Assembly (NCBI GenBank): GCA_013396755.1
Contig: VWZF01005764.1
Location: forward strand, 296,148-360,147
Direction of reading: 5' to 3'
Length of the DNA: 64,000 nt
Source: Sclerurus mexicanus
Lineage: Eukaryota > Chordata > Aves > Passeriformes > Furnariidae
Both the position numbers and the translations under genes were made by a program. Numbering within the stretch: position 1 is the first letter of the stretch; each line of letters starts with the position of its first letter. Shown piece after piece: positions 52,101-64,000 of this stretch. The notes beneath the pieces were generated by a model, which made no database searches, had not been told where the DNA came from, and saw only the letters and a program-made list of their open reading frames with translations.

Positions 52101-55100
52101 AAACTGAAGCAAGGTATTATATAGCTGTTGGGAGGGAGACCCTCACAGGTCAAGTGATGGCCACATTCAGGTCCAGGACACAAAGACAGTGTGCTCTGAG
52201 GTGACCACATCCCTCCAGCTCTCTTCCTGCAGTGGCCACAGAAGTGTTTGTGATTGAACCTCACACACAGGCTCTGTTTTCCTAGGTTTTCAGACCTTCC
52301 TCCTTTTCCACAACAGGTTTCAGCAGAACAGCCATGTGGCTTTATTTAGTATTCAGCTGGGCTTCAATTGTCAGCGAGATACTAATGGAAATTTATCGCA
52401 TGCTGAACCCAAAGTGACACATGTATATATGTTAAAATGCTGTGGGTTATTGCACACCTAAAAATACTCTGCTGTCCTTACTTTTTGAGCTTTCTTTATG
52501 TAAAGTCCTCAATCATTGCTTAGAATCTGGCACTTCCATATTAATCTTTCTCTCTTTTTAATGGTAACTTTTTCTAATGAGGAGGAAAGTACAATGGAAA
52601 TTTTTGGTCACCAAGTTATCCAATCCTTTATCTTGTTTTCAGTCATCATTCAAAGTGGAATTAAGAACAGGAGCATTTCATGACGCGCTGTTAAATGATG
52701 ATGAAGCTACTTGATACTCAGCGCTAAATAGTCAGTGGCTACAGGTTGGCTTTATTGCAGTAATTTTAACCTCTGCTTTCTGTGTATAGGGAGATGGTCT
52801 CTATTGTTGATGGCAGCTTTTGAAATGAAGCCAAGATGTTGTGCACTAGCATGAAGGTAAACACAATCTGACATGCTTTACTTTGGAGAGCCCCTCATCT
52901 CTAAAGGCTTCTGAACACCCCTGAGAGGTAAAAGGATGTCAAGATGAGAAGACAAAAATTTTTATGCCTTTTACTTCCTTCTTTTTACTCTTGACTATGA
53001 AAAGGCAACCTTTTCTATGGAGTGTCATGGTGAATAGCTCTATTTACAGACCTCTGGTGACCAGAGAATGCAAATTTCTTCCCTCAAGCTCTTATATTAG
53101 CAGTAAGTAATATGCAAATGGGCGGAGTTTTAGGAAAAAACATCTTTAGGGAGCATGAATAAAGGCAAGCATTTTATATGAACAAGAGGTCTGCATTTTC
53201 TTGATATTCTAGAGCTTTGTGTGTAACATAAAAGCAGGTTCACCAGAAAACTCTCTCCATAGTCATGCCTTGATTCACTGAGGTCTGGATTGAATACTCT
53301 TTCTGTTCTCTGTATTTTTCTGCTTGGCAATTCTTCCCTGGAATGACGGAGGGATGTTCTGGGGGGACAGAGCAATTTTTCTTTGCCAGCTAATCTGTAA
53401 GGATTTTGGCATTCTCAGGAGTTCCCACTCAGTTCCCATCCAGTTATTCTTCCTCTGCTGTGTTTTGCTAAGACAGCGTTCCCTGGGAGCCTCAGTGCTA
53501 ATTTTGCTCGAAAGGAATCTTTGCTGATGTCTAGAGGAAGAAATTTGCATACCCTGATTTCTTAAAGCGAGCAGGAGGGGCTACCTCCTAATTTTCTAAG
53601 GAGTTCTCTTTGAAGTCCAGCTAACAGGTGAGAAAAAATGTCCTATTCCTCATCCACATGAGGACTGAAATGGAGTGTAAGGTATTTATCACCATCTTTG
53701 TTACGTTTCTGAGAGATTTAATAGTCCCCAGAATTGTTCATTTCTTAAGAGCTACGTGCTATTAAACTGAGGCATTATTTAGCAATTGGTGCTGTCTCAA
53801 GAGGATAATTACTCAGAAGTATCTATTTGAAAATTCATCTACTGCTAGTTGTATAAATGTCTACAGTGCCTGAAGTATTTAAATACTGAGAGGCTTTATG
53901 ATTAAAGTTACCATATTACAATATTTAACAGAACGGTGGATTTCCGTTAACATTGTGTGAGCTTAGATTCAAATGCTGGTATTTTCTCAGTGACTCAGGG
54001 GAATCCACACCTACTGATGACAATCCCACTGAGCAAAAGAAAAGTAGGTACATTGTGTGACCTGTTACATCCCTAGGTGCAGGAATGAAGTGCTCTCAAG
54101 TCAAAAAAAGCCCCAGCTTACCAGTGTGCAGCACTGCTGAGCTTGGAGGGAGCGTGACAGCAGCTGAAGTGGCTGCTGCCCATGGTAGGCATGATGATGA
54201 AGTGCTTTGTGAAGGAGGACAGGGAGAGTCTTCAATATTTGATCCATATTCGTGAAATTAATTTGGTCTCTCTAACTTTGCCTCTTAACTGTAGAGACAC
54301 TTGCATGTGTGACTTTGAGAACCCGAGTGAGCAGTCAGGTTTTGATCAAATCGGTCAGTGCGTTCTAAAATTACTCCAAGGGACTGACATGTCATATGCA
54401 GACACACACACAAAGCAGGATCATATAAATCTCATTTTCTAGTTTAACTAGGTTAAAAAGAAAACTCTGAGTTTGCACAAAGAGTAATGAACATGAAATT
54501 AGTTACTGCCACTCAAGGAAGCGTTCCTGGAGTCCTTACAGGGAGCTGTCTGAACATGTGAGCTCAGTGCTCAGGAGTAGCAAAAAGGCAAATAGGAAGA
54601 TTAGAAATTATTAGGAAATGAGTGCAGTCAACAGGAGAAATCTTTACTCTGTGGTACAGATGACTCGAGTGGTTCTGATTGCACGTGCTCAAAATTGCTG
54701 GGTGTGTCCAAAAAAATAGAGGAACTTCAGCAACAAGTGAAAAAGGTAAATACGTGTTGTGACATCTCAGCTTGGAAAAGGTGATTCTGGGCACATGGTT
54801 ACACAGTGCCATGAGATCTCAAAGAAATTAAATAAATGTTACTTGTTATGCTTCACACTATAACTGAGGGTGAGCCCTGAAAGACCTGAAGGTGCACATT
54901 CTACAGAAAGGAACACTTTTCCTGCGGTGTTTCCAAGTATGTGAATTGTGGAACCCCTTGTGAAATTATTTTCCAGAGGTCAGCAGTAAATGCAGGTTGG
55001 AAAGAGCATTTAACAGAGTTCTGGACAGACCAGTCAAAGGATGGTGCTTGTGCAGCCTCCAGCTCCGAAAGGCATCCGAGACTTGCTGGAAGCTGCAGGG

Positions 55101-55770
55101 GTGTGGTGAAGGGGACGGCTGCTGTTTGTCCTTGTGAACACGCACTGTCTTGATTTACTGTCCATTAGTGCTGGGTACTTGAGACAGGATACAGAGCCTG
55201 ATGCACCTGCGTGCTGAAACAAGTGTTTTTATGAGAGCTCTCCAGGGCTATATAAATGCAGCCTGGAGGATCAGACAACATCCATGGCCACGCTGCTGTG
55301 GGCAAGATCTGTGTCCTTGTTAAGAAACTCTACAGAAAGGGGGAAGATTGAAATAATCTCAAACCCATCAACATACCTTCTGAGGCATGTGGTTAAATGG
55401 GAAGGGAATGGAGTTGGAAATTAACTGACCAAACTGGTGTTTTGTAAACAATTGGTGGGTGTAATTGTTGGAGGCACTGGTGCCACCAGTAGCCCTTGGC
55501 TGGCAGGCTGTGCGAAGGAAGCTCTTGAGAGTGGAAGGGCCAGATGATATATGGATGAAGGCAAGGAGACAAACTGCAATGCTTGCAATGCCACAGTCTC
55601 CTGGCATCTCAGGACCCTGTAATACCAACACACCAAACACTGGGTGTTCTGGGAAGCCAGTCATGACCTCAATGTGTTTTGAGAACTGCCACTGACTTCA
55701 GCTAAATCTTGAGCAGCCCTTTGGTGTGAGAGATACAGATGCTGTGTCTTCTTTGTCCTTCCCCCCCCCC

Positions 55771-55771
55771 N
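55771..55771. other. Ambiguous base (N) after a C10 run
   Basis: A single N follows ten C (55761-55770). It most likely marks an unresolved homopolymer length in the assembly. Confidence 0.95.
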
Positions 55772-58700
55772 CTTATCTCTTTCCTCTGTCTGTTTAATAC
55801 CAGCCTGGCACAGGGAGCTTAGACACGCTCCCTTTCACAGCGCTGCTGTGATCCCGTGCCTGGCAAGGCAGGGCAAAGCTGTGTCCTGTGCCACCTGACA
55901 GGAGTTACCAGGTGTTGGAGTGGCTGATAACAGCCACTCTCACTGCCTGCTTTCCACACTAATGAAGTTGCAAGCATCAGTGCAGAAGCTGAGTTATCTG
56001 TCTCTGCACTTCTCTTTTTGCTGTTACATGTTTTTATTCTGCAGAAATTAGGACTGGACTCCAGAACTGGCTGTAGCCTATCTCGCCTGTTTTTCTGAAG
56101 GAGAATGTTTGTCACCATGTTTAATACTATCCATAGATTGCTCTTGTAAGGAAAACCCATTTACTAACAGAGATGGGGATAAGGCATGTGGTGAAGCTAG
56201 AAGACTTAATTCTTTTTATTTGAGATTCTTTATTTTTCTGTACTGTTCTTAACTTTTATCCTTTATCTTTAATAAAAAATTATAAAGATATTTAAATCAT
56301 TAGTGTTGCCATGGAGCTGAACAGCCTAGGTCTGTGTTCTCAACTCAAACCAAGTTTCACTGTTCAGCCTTACAGACAGGGTCATGTTAACACCTTAACC
56401 TATGACTCTTCATACTCTGTTTTATTAATGTGAGTGAGCCAAGATGTTGGATGCTTTTTCCCCTGGAGTCACAGGCCCTGCTGCTGGAGAGCAGGATGAG
56501 GCTCTGGGTCACTGGTGAATACTGTTATATGAACAGGTATTTCAAGACCCTCAAGATCAAGCAGATGACATTACAGCTGTTGGATTCAGGTCACATTCAT
56601 CACCTTTTCGTGACAGCTAGGAGAGCGAGATGCATGCTTCTGTTAAGTGAAAGTGGAGATTATTGAGTAAACACAGACTTTCCTATGTAGGTCTCTAATT
56701 ACAAACCTGCAATATTTCTGTCATAGATTGACCTGGAAGGCTTCTCTTAGTGAAGCGTTGGCATTAGCTGCTGACAGCCTTTGGAGTGTGTGTGTTTGAC
56801 AGCTGATCCTGGGGAAGGAAACCAGAATGCTGGATTAAAGAGTCAAGCTAGCCAAGGTGGAGGAGGAGAGCTAAGAAAAACCTGGAATAGAACATGAACC
56901 CTCTGTCAGAGACAACAGACCCTCACCCTCTGCAGCAAGCACTGCTGCTCCTGAGGGAGACAGGAGGTGGTGCCTGGACCTAATTTAAAAGAAGAAATAG
57001 TGCAGTAGGAGCATGACCTTTGAAATATGCTGGGGCAGGATGTTTTGTGCATCTGGTGAGGAGGACCATGTGGTTCTTTTTGTGAAATGCCCCCAGTAAC
57101 AAACACAACATAACAGTGACATTTGCAGGTTGAGTGAGGAAATTGTTATTTTTCTTGAAACTGGACATGTGGGAATATCCTCTGGCTGTGCACTCGTAGG
57201 TGGCTGGTTATGTTCAAGGCTGTATAGTTAGAACACATTTGCACCATGTCTTGTTACTGTATACTGTTAAATTTGAAATTCTCTTTGAGATTCCTTTCTG
57301 AGTTTAATCTCCTTTCAATATTTGAGTGCAGAATGTGCTCACCTTTTTCTAAACCTTTGCTACAATAATAGGAGAGTTTAAAATTTAAATCAAGGCTTTA
57401 ACTTTAATTCTGTTCCCTGAGCCATGGTGTATTTTAAATAGATGGTGGTATATTTGAACAAGCTGTTTGGCAATACCTTGCTGACCAAGACTGAGATTTA
57501 TGCAGGTAGTTTTATCTCAGATTTGTGATTCATAATACATCTTCTTATAAAAAGGTTAAATAAACGAAATACAACTTTTACAGAACATAGACTATAAACA
57601 GACTCTTAAGTGAATCAGTGATTTGTAGGTTAATATTTGAATTTTTGACTTCAGTGCCACACTTTTAATATATTTCAGGTTCCTTGATCCAAAGCTTACT
57701 TTATATTCTGAAGGCGTGTGATTGTTTGCTGTAATCTCAAGAGAAGATAAGCATGACATCTGGTTCACACCTGTGGTTTTAGGGATAAGAGCGTAGCTGC
57801 TTTATGTATTATTCAGGGCACTCTTTTGAAATTGCAAGGAATTTGACTCTTTGAGGCTCTTTGTCCCAAGGTTTTTATACTTGTTTAAAGTAAACATGAA
57901 ATATAAAAGTCTTCTCTCAGTAGGTATTGAATAGACTATTTATTCCAACCTATGCCTGCTGCCAGGAGGGAAATTAGTTATGCAGGTTGATTATCAGATT
58001 TATGATAAAGACTTCACTTGTGCAACTCCCATATTTCAAAATTTCCATTGAGGCATTTCGTGCTGTGACAGGGCAACACGAGGAGAGGTGAATGTATCAG
58101 TGACACGTACAAGGGGGTGGGTTTGTGTGGCAGGTGGTACCTACCCACCCAGCCCTGGCTCTCCATGCTGTGTGATGGAGAGAGGCTGCGCCGTTTTTAA
58201 TGTTTCCCCTTTCCATTCATGGTTGCTGCCGCAATCCAAGTGTCAGAGGCTGGTGGTAACAGCAGTGACTCGAGCAAGAATTAAATTGGTTGGGCACCTC
58301 TAGAGTCAGAGACACTGAGAGCCCAGAGAAAAGCCAGCAGCTGTCACACTGAAAACCAGAACTTCTCTGGTGAATTGTTCATATGTGAGGTGCTGAGGCA
58401 AAAGAGGTGCTTTCAGAAATACACAGGTGTGAGCCAGAGTGGAAATGTGACTCTGGGGCTTCAGAGTAATTTCTATTATTAAAATGCATAGTCGAGGGAA
58501 GGGACAAAACTGGCACAGGGCTTGGCTGGGCAGGGACACAACTGGGCATGCCTCCCCCCAGGAGTGTGTACTGAAAGCTGCACTGAACCAAAGCCTGTGA
58601 AATTTGGACTCCGGTGCCAATCTGGAGGCACTTTTGTGTTAATCAGGACTCCAAGAAGTTCAACATGCTTTTCTTTCAACGTCACTGAGCCCATAAGAAA

Positions 58701-60760
58701 TTGGAACGGTTAAAGCCGAGAGGTTGTTTTAATCATGTTATGTAAGGTGATGCCATGAGCGAGCAGCAGGGTCAGATGCACAGGGGAGTCTCAGTGTGGC
58801 ATCTGCAGACAGGCACAAGTGTGGGAGGGGGTGAGGATCAGAGTTGTGTTTCTGTTTCGTAGGCATGGAAAGTAAGTTTGACGTTTAGCAAAGGACCATA
58901 ACAGAATAGGTTTGCAGATGTGGCAGTGTACAAAGTTTTAACTTTAAAAGGCTACACAATTTCTACACTTACCTGTCAGCTTTACTGCTTACCTCAATAT
59001 TTTGCTTCTTGCTGTGCTGTAGTTCTTTTTTGATTTGTTAGTGTAAATACAGAGTCATGTCCTTAACATGCTGGTGGTATTGAGGTGGTGTATTCAGCTA
59101 CTCTGTGTGTGTGTTTATGTTTGTATACAAAGTCACTAAGAGAAAAAGTTTACAAATTTCTTCATGCTGCACTTCAGATGTGTGCAGATTTCACTTTCTG
59201 CTTAGTAAAACAGGCAAGGATAAGGGCAAAGAAATCTAGAAAGTTAGAGACAGTACAGAGATATTACGTGTAAGGTTTTTCAAGAGACTAGGGAATTTGG
59301 GTGGGGAAGGATTTCAATTTGAGGTATTTTCAGGAGATCCTGAGTTTTAAAAAGGATATAGTGTACTCAGTCCTCGCATATTAAACTCTTTTGAGAATCT
59401 TGAAGTAAAACACCCACATTAAGCATCTGCATTGGAAAAATCCTTCTTGTGTTCCAGCAGGGTGGCTGTGGCAGAACTAGTGCTGTCCCTGCAGCACAGG
59501 GCTGTCCCACCTTTCTCCAGTAATCTTCAAATAGCTAGTAAGACCTGAGATGCTGAGCACCCTGCTTGCTCTCCCTTTGGCATTGTGATGCAGCCTGAGA
59601 TAGATGTGCCTTCTGCAAAATATGGGAAAGCCCATATTATTTTTACCCTCCAAGTAAGCTCTTGTCATGGACCAGTTCTGCTGTAACTGTCCATATACTT
59701 CACAGTTCATAAATAAAAATAACTGTGCTAGTGTACAGCCTGGAGGATTTCACATCCCCTCAGAGACAGGAATGGCCTTTCGCCCAGCAAAATGCTGCTG
59801 AAAACGTGCCCCATCTGCTCATTGCTTTGAATCCAGAGATGCAATGAAACTATAAATACCTCAAAATTTGTTCTGAGGCATTTGGAAGTTCACAGAAGAC
59901 CTTGCCTTCTCCCATTAAAAAAAAAAAAATCAACAGCAGCAAAACCACACATGGAACATTCTGAATTCCACAGTACAAAAGGAATAATTTGTGCTAAGAT
60001 ACGAACTCTCAGAGGAATGAGTACTTTTGTTAGTGCATCTTTAAAGCGAATGGGATATGAAATTGTATTAATCACACATGCTAGGAAAAGTGTGCTTTCG
60101 TTGTGTTTATTCTTCAAATGCAGCTCCTTTCTTTTCCCTGAAGAGCGCTGGAGTGTGTTTGGTAGGAAATCCCAGTTCTCTCCATTCTGGCAGCACTTCT
60201 TGATGTTTAAAAATGTAAATGGATGCTTGAAAGATGAGCTGAAGTATGGACAGTTTGGGTGTTTTGACGTTTAAAACTCTTGAGTAGTGTAGTTTTCCTT
60301 GTAGAAAGGCCATGGGAAACAGATGAAGAAGACATCTGAAACAGCCACTTTTGGGTGGAGTTCAGAGCTATTCTGTTCATACAGTTAGTCCATCCAGCTT
60401 GTTTTTAGTTGCTGTGTCATTTGGTGCTTAGCCACTTTCTAAATTGCCTGTTTCAGTTTTTCAACCATGCCAGCATCCAAGTATTCCTCTAATTTTTCCA
60501 TTTGGACAGTTTTAGAAAGCCAAGTTTGTCTCAGCATTGCGTGTTTCCACTGTCTTACTTGGAATAGGCCACTGTGGGTGAGACTCAGAACTACTTGATC
60601 AATAAATCAAGAAGTCTCTGGCAGAGTCGGAGTCTGGTGGAGGAGCTAAAGACCAGTGAAAGACACCAGCTGACCTCCCAGAGCCCTGGGAAGATGCCCT
60701 CACATATGCAGAGCATCACCTTGCACTGACTGCGCTGAACGCCTGTTACAGCAGCTCTGT

Positions 60761-60925
60761 CATAGAACAGTCTGGACTGTAAGGGACCTGAAAGATGATC
60801 TTGTCCCAAACCCCCTGCCATGGGCAGGGGCACCTTCCACTACATCAGGTTGCCCAGAGCCCACCCAACCTGGCCTTGAACCCTTCAGGGATGAAGCACA
60901 AACAACTTCTCATGACACCTTGTTA
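60761..60925 (-). mobile_element. CR1 LINE fragment, 3' end only
   Basis: The + strand reads CATAGAACAGTCTGGACTG, then AAGGGACCTGAAAGATGATC, CAAACCCCCTGCCATGGGCAG, CACCTTCCACTACATCAGG, TTGCCCAGAGCCCACCCAAC and CTGGCCTTGAACCCTTCAGG. This is the reverse complement of the extreme 3' part of an avian CR1 subfamily different from the copy at 22.2 kb. Only about 165 bp can be recognised. The copy is antisense to PTPRG and non-coding; its edges are approximate. Confidence 0.9.
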
Positions 60926-62524
60926 TGTCAGTGATGAGCTGGTTAGAGGTTGGTACTGGTATTAAGGATGTGCTGTCTCTGTGAGGTACCTGTGTGACTG
61001 TTCCTTGTTGCCATATCAAGCAAATGGACCCAAAGTTGGGGGTTTTTTTCAATATCCCAAATGGTATTTTATTTCCTGTCGTTTTCAACTCCCTGTCATT
61101 CTTCCTATTTATTCCCATTTTTTTCATATTTTTCTGCATAAAACAGGGAGGGATGAGCAATGACCATTTAGTTTATATGAGGAAGCAAGGTCTATCAATG
61201 CAAGATAGTAGTAACTCTCTAATAGTCTTTGCAGTCTAAGGACTAGTAGGTTTCCACTTCTTCTCAAGTCACCAAAAGACTTGATTTCCTACCTCTACCC
61301 AAAAATCAGAATACTGACCTATTTCTCTCTCCTTCGGTTTTATGCACTTCTTAATCTTTTTAGGAGAGAAAGAGCTTTGCATTTTCAAGGTTTTTCTCAC
61401 AGGCGTGAAGGCAACAGCCACAGTGATTTTTAAATTGCAGTTAAGGTTCTCCTGGAATCACGTCATTCCAGTTCCTTGGACTTTAAGTGAAATACCATAT
61501 GTCAGAAACCCTCTTATAGAGGGATACAAATGAGCAGTACTGTGTGGTGCAATCTTTTATCCTCTTTTTTTTTAACCTCCTTCTCTCCTTGGATCTCTTC
61601 CTTTCCTTGGACATGTGGTTCACATCCCTTTTACAAGCTGGTGAGCACCCTATTGTACACTTACCACCCACGTTTCCAGAAAAAGAGCCTCCTAAATTTG
61701 TGTGTCTCACAAGATGCTGTGATGTATCTGGATGCGCAGGTATAATTGCCACAGGATGAAGATATTTTAAACATTTTTAGAAGATGAGAAGAGAAGGAAA
61801 GGTTCAAAAAAGCCTCCTGCTCATTATGCTTCTGTTCTTGTTTACATCTTAATATTAAAGTGTTAGTATTATCATTTCCTGTGTTTGGAAAGAGGTCTAA
61901 TATGAAACAACACTTGTAGCATGGAGGAGGATGAAAAAGGAGAGGCACTGCATTGGAGGGTAGTAACTACAGCTCTATAATTCAGGGGTCTTATGTGTTG
62001 TGAAAGAGAAGACTTACTGCAGATTTTTTGTTGGTTTTGAATGATTTATAACATTTTACTTGTGGCAGAGTGTTGCAATCTATGTTGTCATGGAAATTCT
62101 ATTGAATTTATAGTTCCATTTATCCAAAACGATTTTCCAGACTTCATTTCATGGTGAATCATATGGCTGTTACTTGGAGTACAAAGCAATTGCAGAAAAG
62201 TTTCATGTTAAGGAAAGCATAAACACTGACACCGTTATTTTCATATTACAGAATTACAAATGAATGCAACATGCAGCTTTTTAGCATCAAATCTGCCTTC
62301 TTTGTGTAATGACTCACTGGGTACACATGAGATGAATTTACTTGTTTGGGATGGGAGCAGGCCTAAGGGTTATTTGTTTCTGGCAGCAGAAATCAGGGAA
62401 GTTTCTGGCTTGCCAATATCCTTTTCTCTTAAAGTTCAGGACTTAACACTTAAGATGCTGAGTGATATGGCCGTGATCCAACAGTGCCCTGAAGCCCAGG
62501 GCAATGCTGTGAGCACCGTGTTTA

Positions 62525-62568
62525 AGGTTTAAGTGCTGTTCACACACAGGTTTAAGTGCTGTTCAGAC
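62525..62568. repeat. Tandem duplication, 23-bp unit, two copies
   Basis: The core AGGTTTAAGTGCTGTTCA occurs at the start of two adjoining units beginning at 62525 and 62548. Near identity over most of the unit suggests a fairly recent slippage duplication. Confidence 0.85.
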
Positions 62569-64000
62569 TTAGGGGCAGGACAAACAACAACTGCCAACTC
62601 TCAGGTTGAAAATTACTATGAAATTGCTTAGTCTCAATTTATAGCATAAATACACCTACTGCGTTGTTTATAGACAACAAAGCAAGAATTAATGCTTACT
62701 ATTTAAGAAGATGAAAGGGAAATTTACCATTCTTCTAAGGGATTATCTAAATTGAGTTAAATTCTGGTATTTCACTTGCATGATCTTTGCTCTTCCTGTT
62801 GTTTCAGCTCCTTTCATTTTTTTCAGCCTAGCATTGTATTCATTATCACGTTGCAATTACATTAGGGCAAAGTCCCTGTCTGACTCTTTGTTTTGCAATT
62901 TTACCCAGCGCACTTTTAGGCACTCTAAAATGCTAAGTTATGACATTCAAAATACATCTCTGTACCTGCCTAACTATAGTTAAAAATTCACTGATGAATA
63001 ATAGACTAGGCAGGAAAAACATGCCATTATCTGTTCCTGTTCAACTTTATCTTTTCAAAGGAATGCAATATACTCTGTGTTATTACATCAGGCTCTAGTA
63101 GGAGAACTGGAAAACATCACGATTCGCTCTTCCCCCTGCCTTTTCTAAGCAGATTTTGAATATGTTATAAATGATAAGTTTCATGGGTTTTTTAAAGAGA
63201 ATATAATGAGAAGTCAAACATCAGACTTTATTGCCCCAGTGTACATCTCACACTCCAGTAAACACACAGACTGCAGGACAGCTATTCTGAATTTTTAGTG
63301 CTGCAGTGAAGATTACATTATGTCTGTAGAAAATTTTTATTCCAGCCAAATGGATCACATCATCCAGTTCACTGGAAATCTATGCACATATTTAAAGCAG
63401 AAGTAAGTTACATACAAGCTTTCAATTAAGAAAAATCATGTATGATTCATAATCTTAGCACAGAATGTATTTGTGTGTGAGGGGTTTTAAATCCAGTTGT
63501 AAAAGTGGCTGAGAATAATTTATTCTTAAAATGTAAGCAGCAAAGGCACTAATTAAGAATTAGTATATTCAGTGCTTAACTCCATCGTTTAAAGCAAACA
63601 TTTCAAGATTTTTGTTTTACCGCTCTGCAAAGATTTGCAGTCTACCTGCAATGCCTGGGTGTTCTGCTCTTCTGAAAATACTCTCAGTCTCTAAAGCAGT
63701 ACATAATAAACCACATCGCTGTTGCCTCTGTGTCTTGCTGCCTGTTTCATCAAAAAATTGGCTGGCCTATAAAACCTTTTATTTTTTTATGCTTTTTTAC
63801 CATGCTTCAAATTGCATGGTAGTCCTTGGATTGCTGGAAGGAAACGAACAGAAAGCTAATTCCGATGATCTTTTCCCTTGCACCAGAATTCCTGATACTA
63901 TTGAATATTCTGTACTCCACATCTGTGACAGCACAATGAGCCTTTGTTCATTTTTTAATCTAAAGAGAAATCTGCTGTAGGAGGTTGCACAGGGTGATAG

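Larger units (their letters stand above)
26570..64000 (+). other. PTPRG: PTPRG intron, 5' portion (downstream end outside window)
   Basis: These 37.4 kb begin with a strong donor and contain no exon that I can recognise. The next PTPRG exon should start with a Met-Gln-Ile-Phe-Phe-like sequence in phase 0; a scan by eye found no such stretch, so the intron probably runs past the right edge. Contents include a CpG-dense patch near 27.1 kb, several small hairpins, a 16-bp palindrome at 41430, short tandem duplications near 32.1 and 62.5 kb, a CR1 fragment near 60.8 kb, A-runs at 46134 and 59917, and long AT-rich unique sequence. Open frames of up to 170 codons on both strands look like chance. 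Confidence 0.8.

Noticed and set aside
52641..52713. CAG followed by a short open stretch that looked like an exon start
   Set aside because: The short translation does not match the expected next PTPRG segment and lacks a convincing donor.

Overview
This is vertebrate nuclear DNA, almost certainly from a bird. It is AT-rich, long-intron sequence with no operons or dense coding. It carries two truncated CR1 LINE copies of the avian type and a few decayed MIR-like SINE copies. There is one ambiguous base (N) at 55771, next to a C homopolymer, as expected of a draft assembly.

The only protein-coding signal I can support is two exons of one gene on the + strand, 20601-20780 and 26421-26569. They splice in frame (phase 1) and encode 109 consecutive residues of a carbonic-anhydrase-like extracellular domain. 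Residue by residue this matches receptor-type protein tyrosine phosphatase gamma (PTPRG), not its paralogue PTPRZ1. The window therefore lies inside PTPRG, probably at its third and fourth coding exons. The signal peptide exon is upstream. The rest of the CA-like domain, the fibronectin III domain, the transmembrane helix and the two phosphatase domains lie downstream, outside the window.

Layout: 1-20600 is the 3' part of a large intron. 20601-20780 is an exon. 20781-26420 is a 5.6 kb intron holding a CR1 copy (about 22236-22835) and a reverse MIR-like copy. 26421-26569 is an exon. 26570-64000 is the first 37 kb of the next intron, with a second short CR1 fragment (about 60761-60925). I could not find the next expected exon by eye. 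The many open frames of 60-170 codons elsewhere look like chance frames, mostly in GC-rich patches. None shows a recognisable domain or partner exons.

I found no new biological system. The points most worth checking are a CpG-dense patch about 550 bp after the second exon, a possible intronic polyadenylation site just after the first exon, the zinc-ligand substitution in the CA-like domain, several AT-rich stretches that look like conserved non-coding elements, small perfect hairpins and a palindrome, and a marked T-over-A asymmetry of homopolymer runs on the sense strand.
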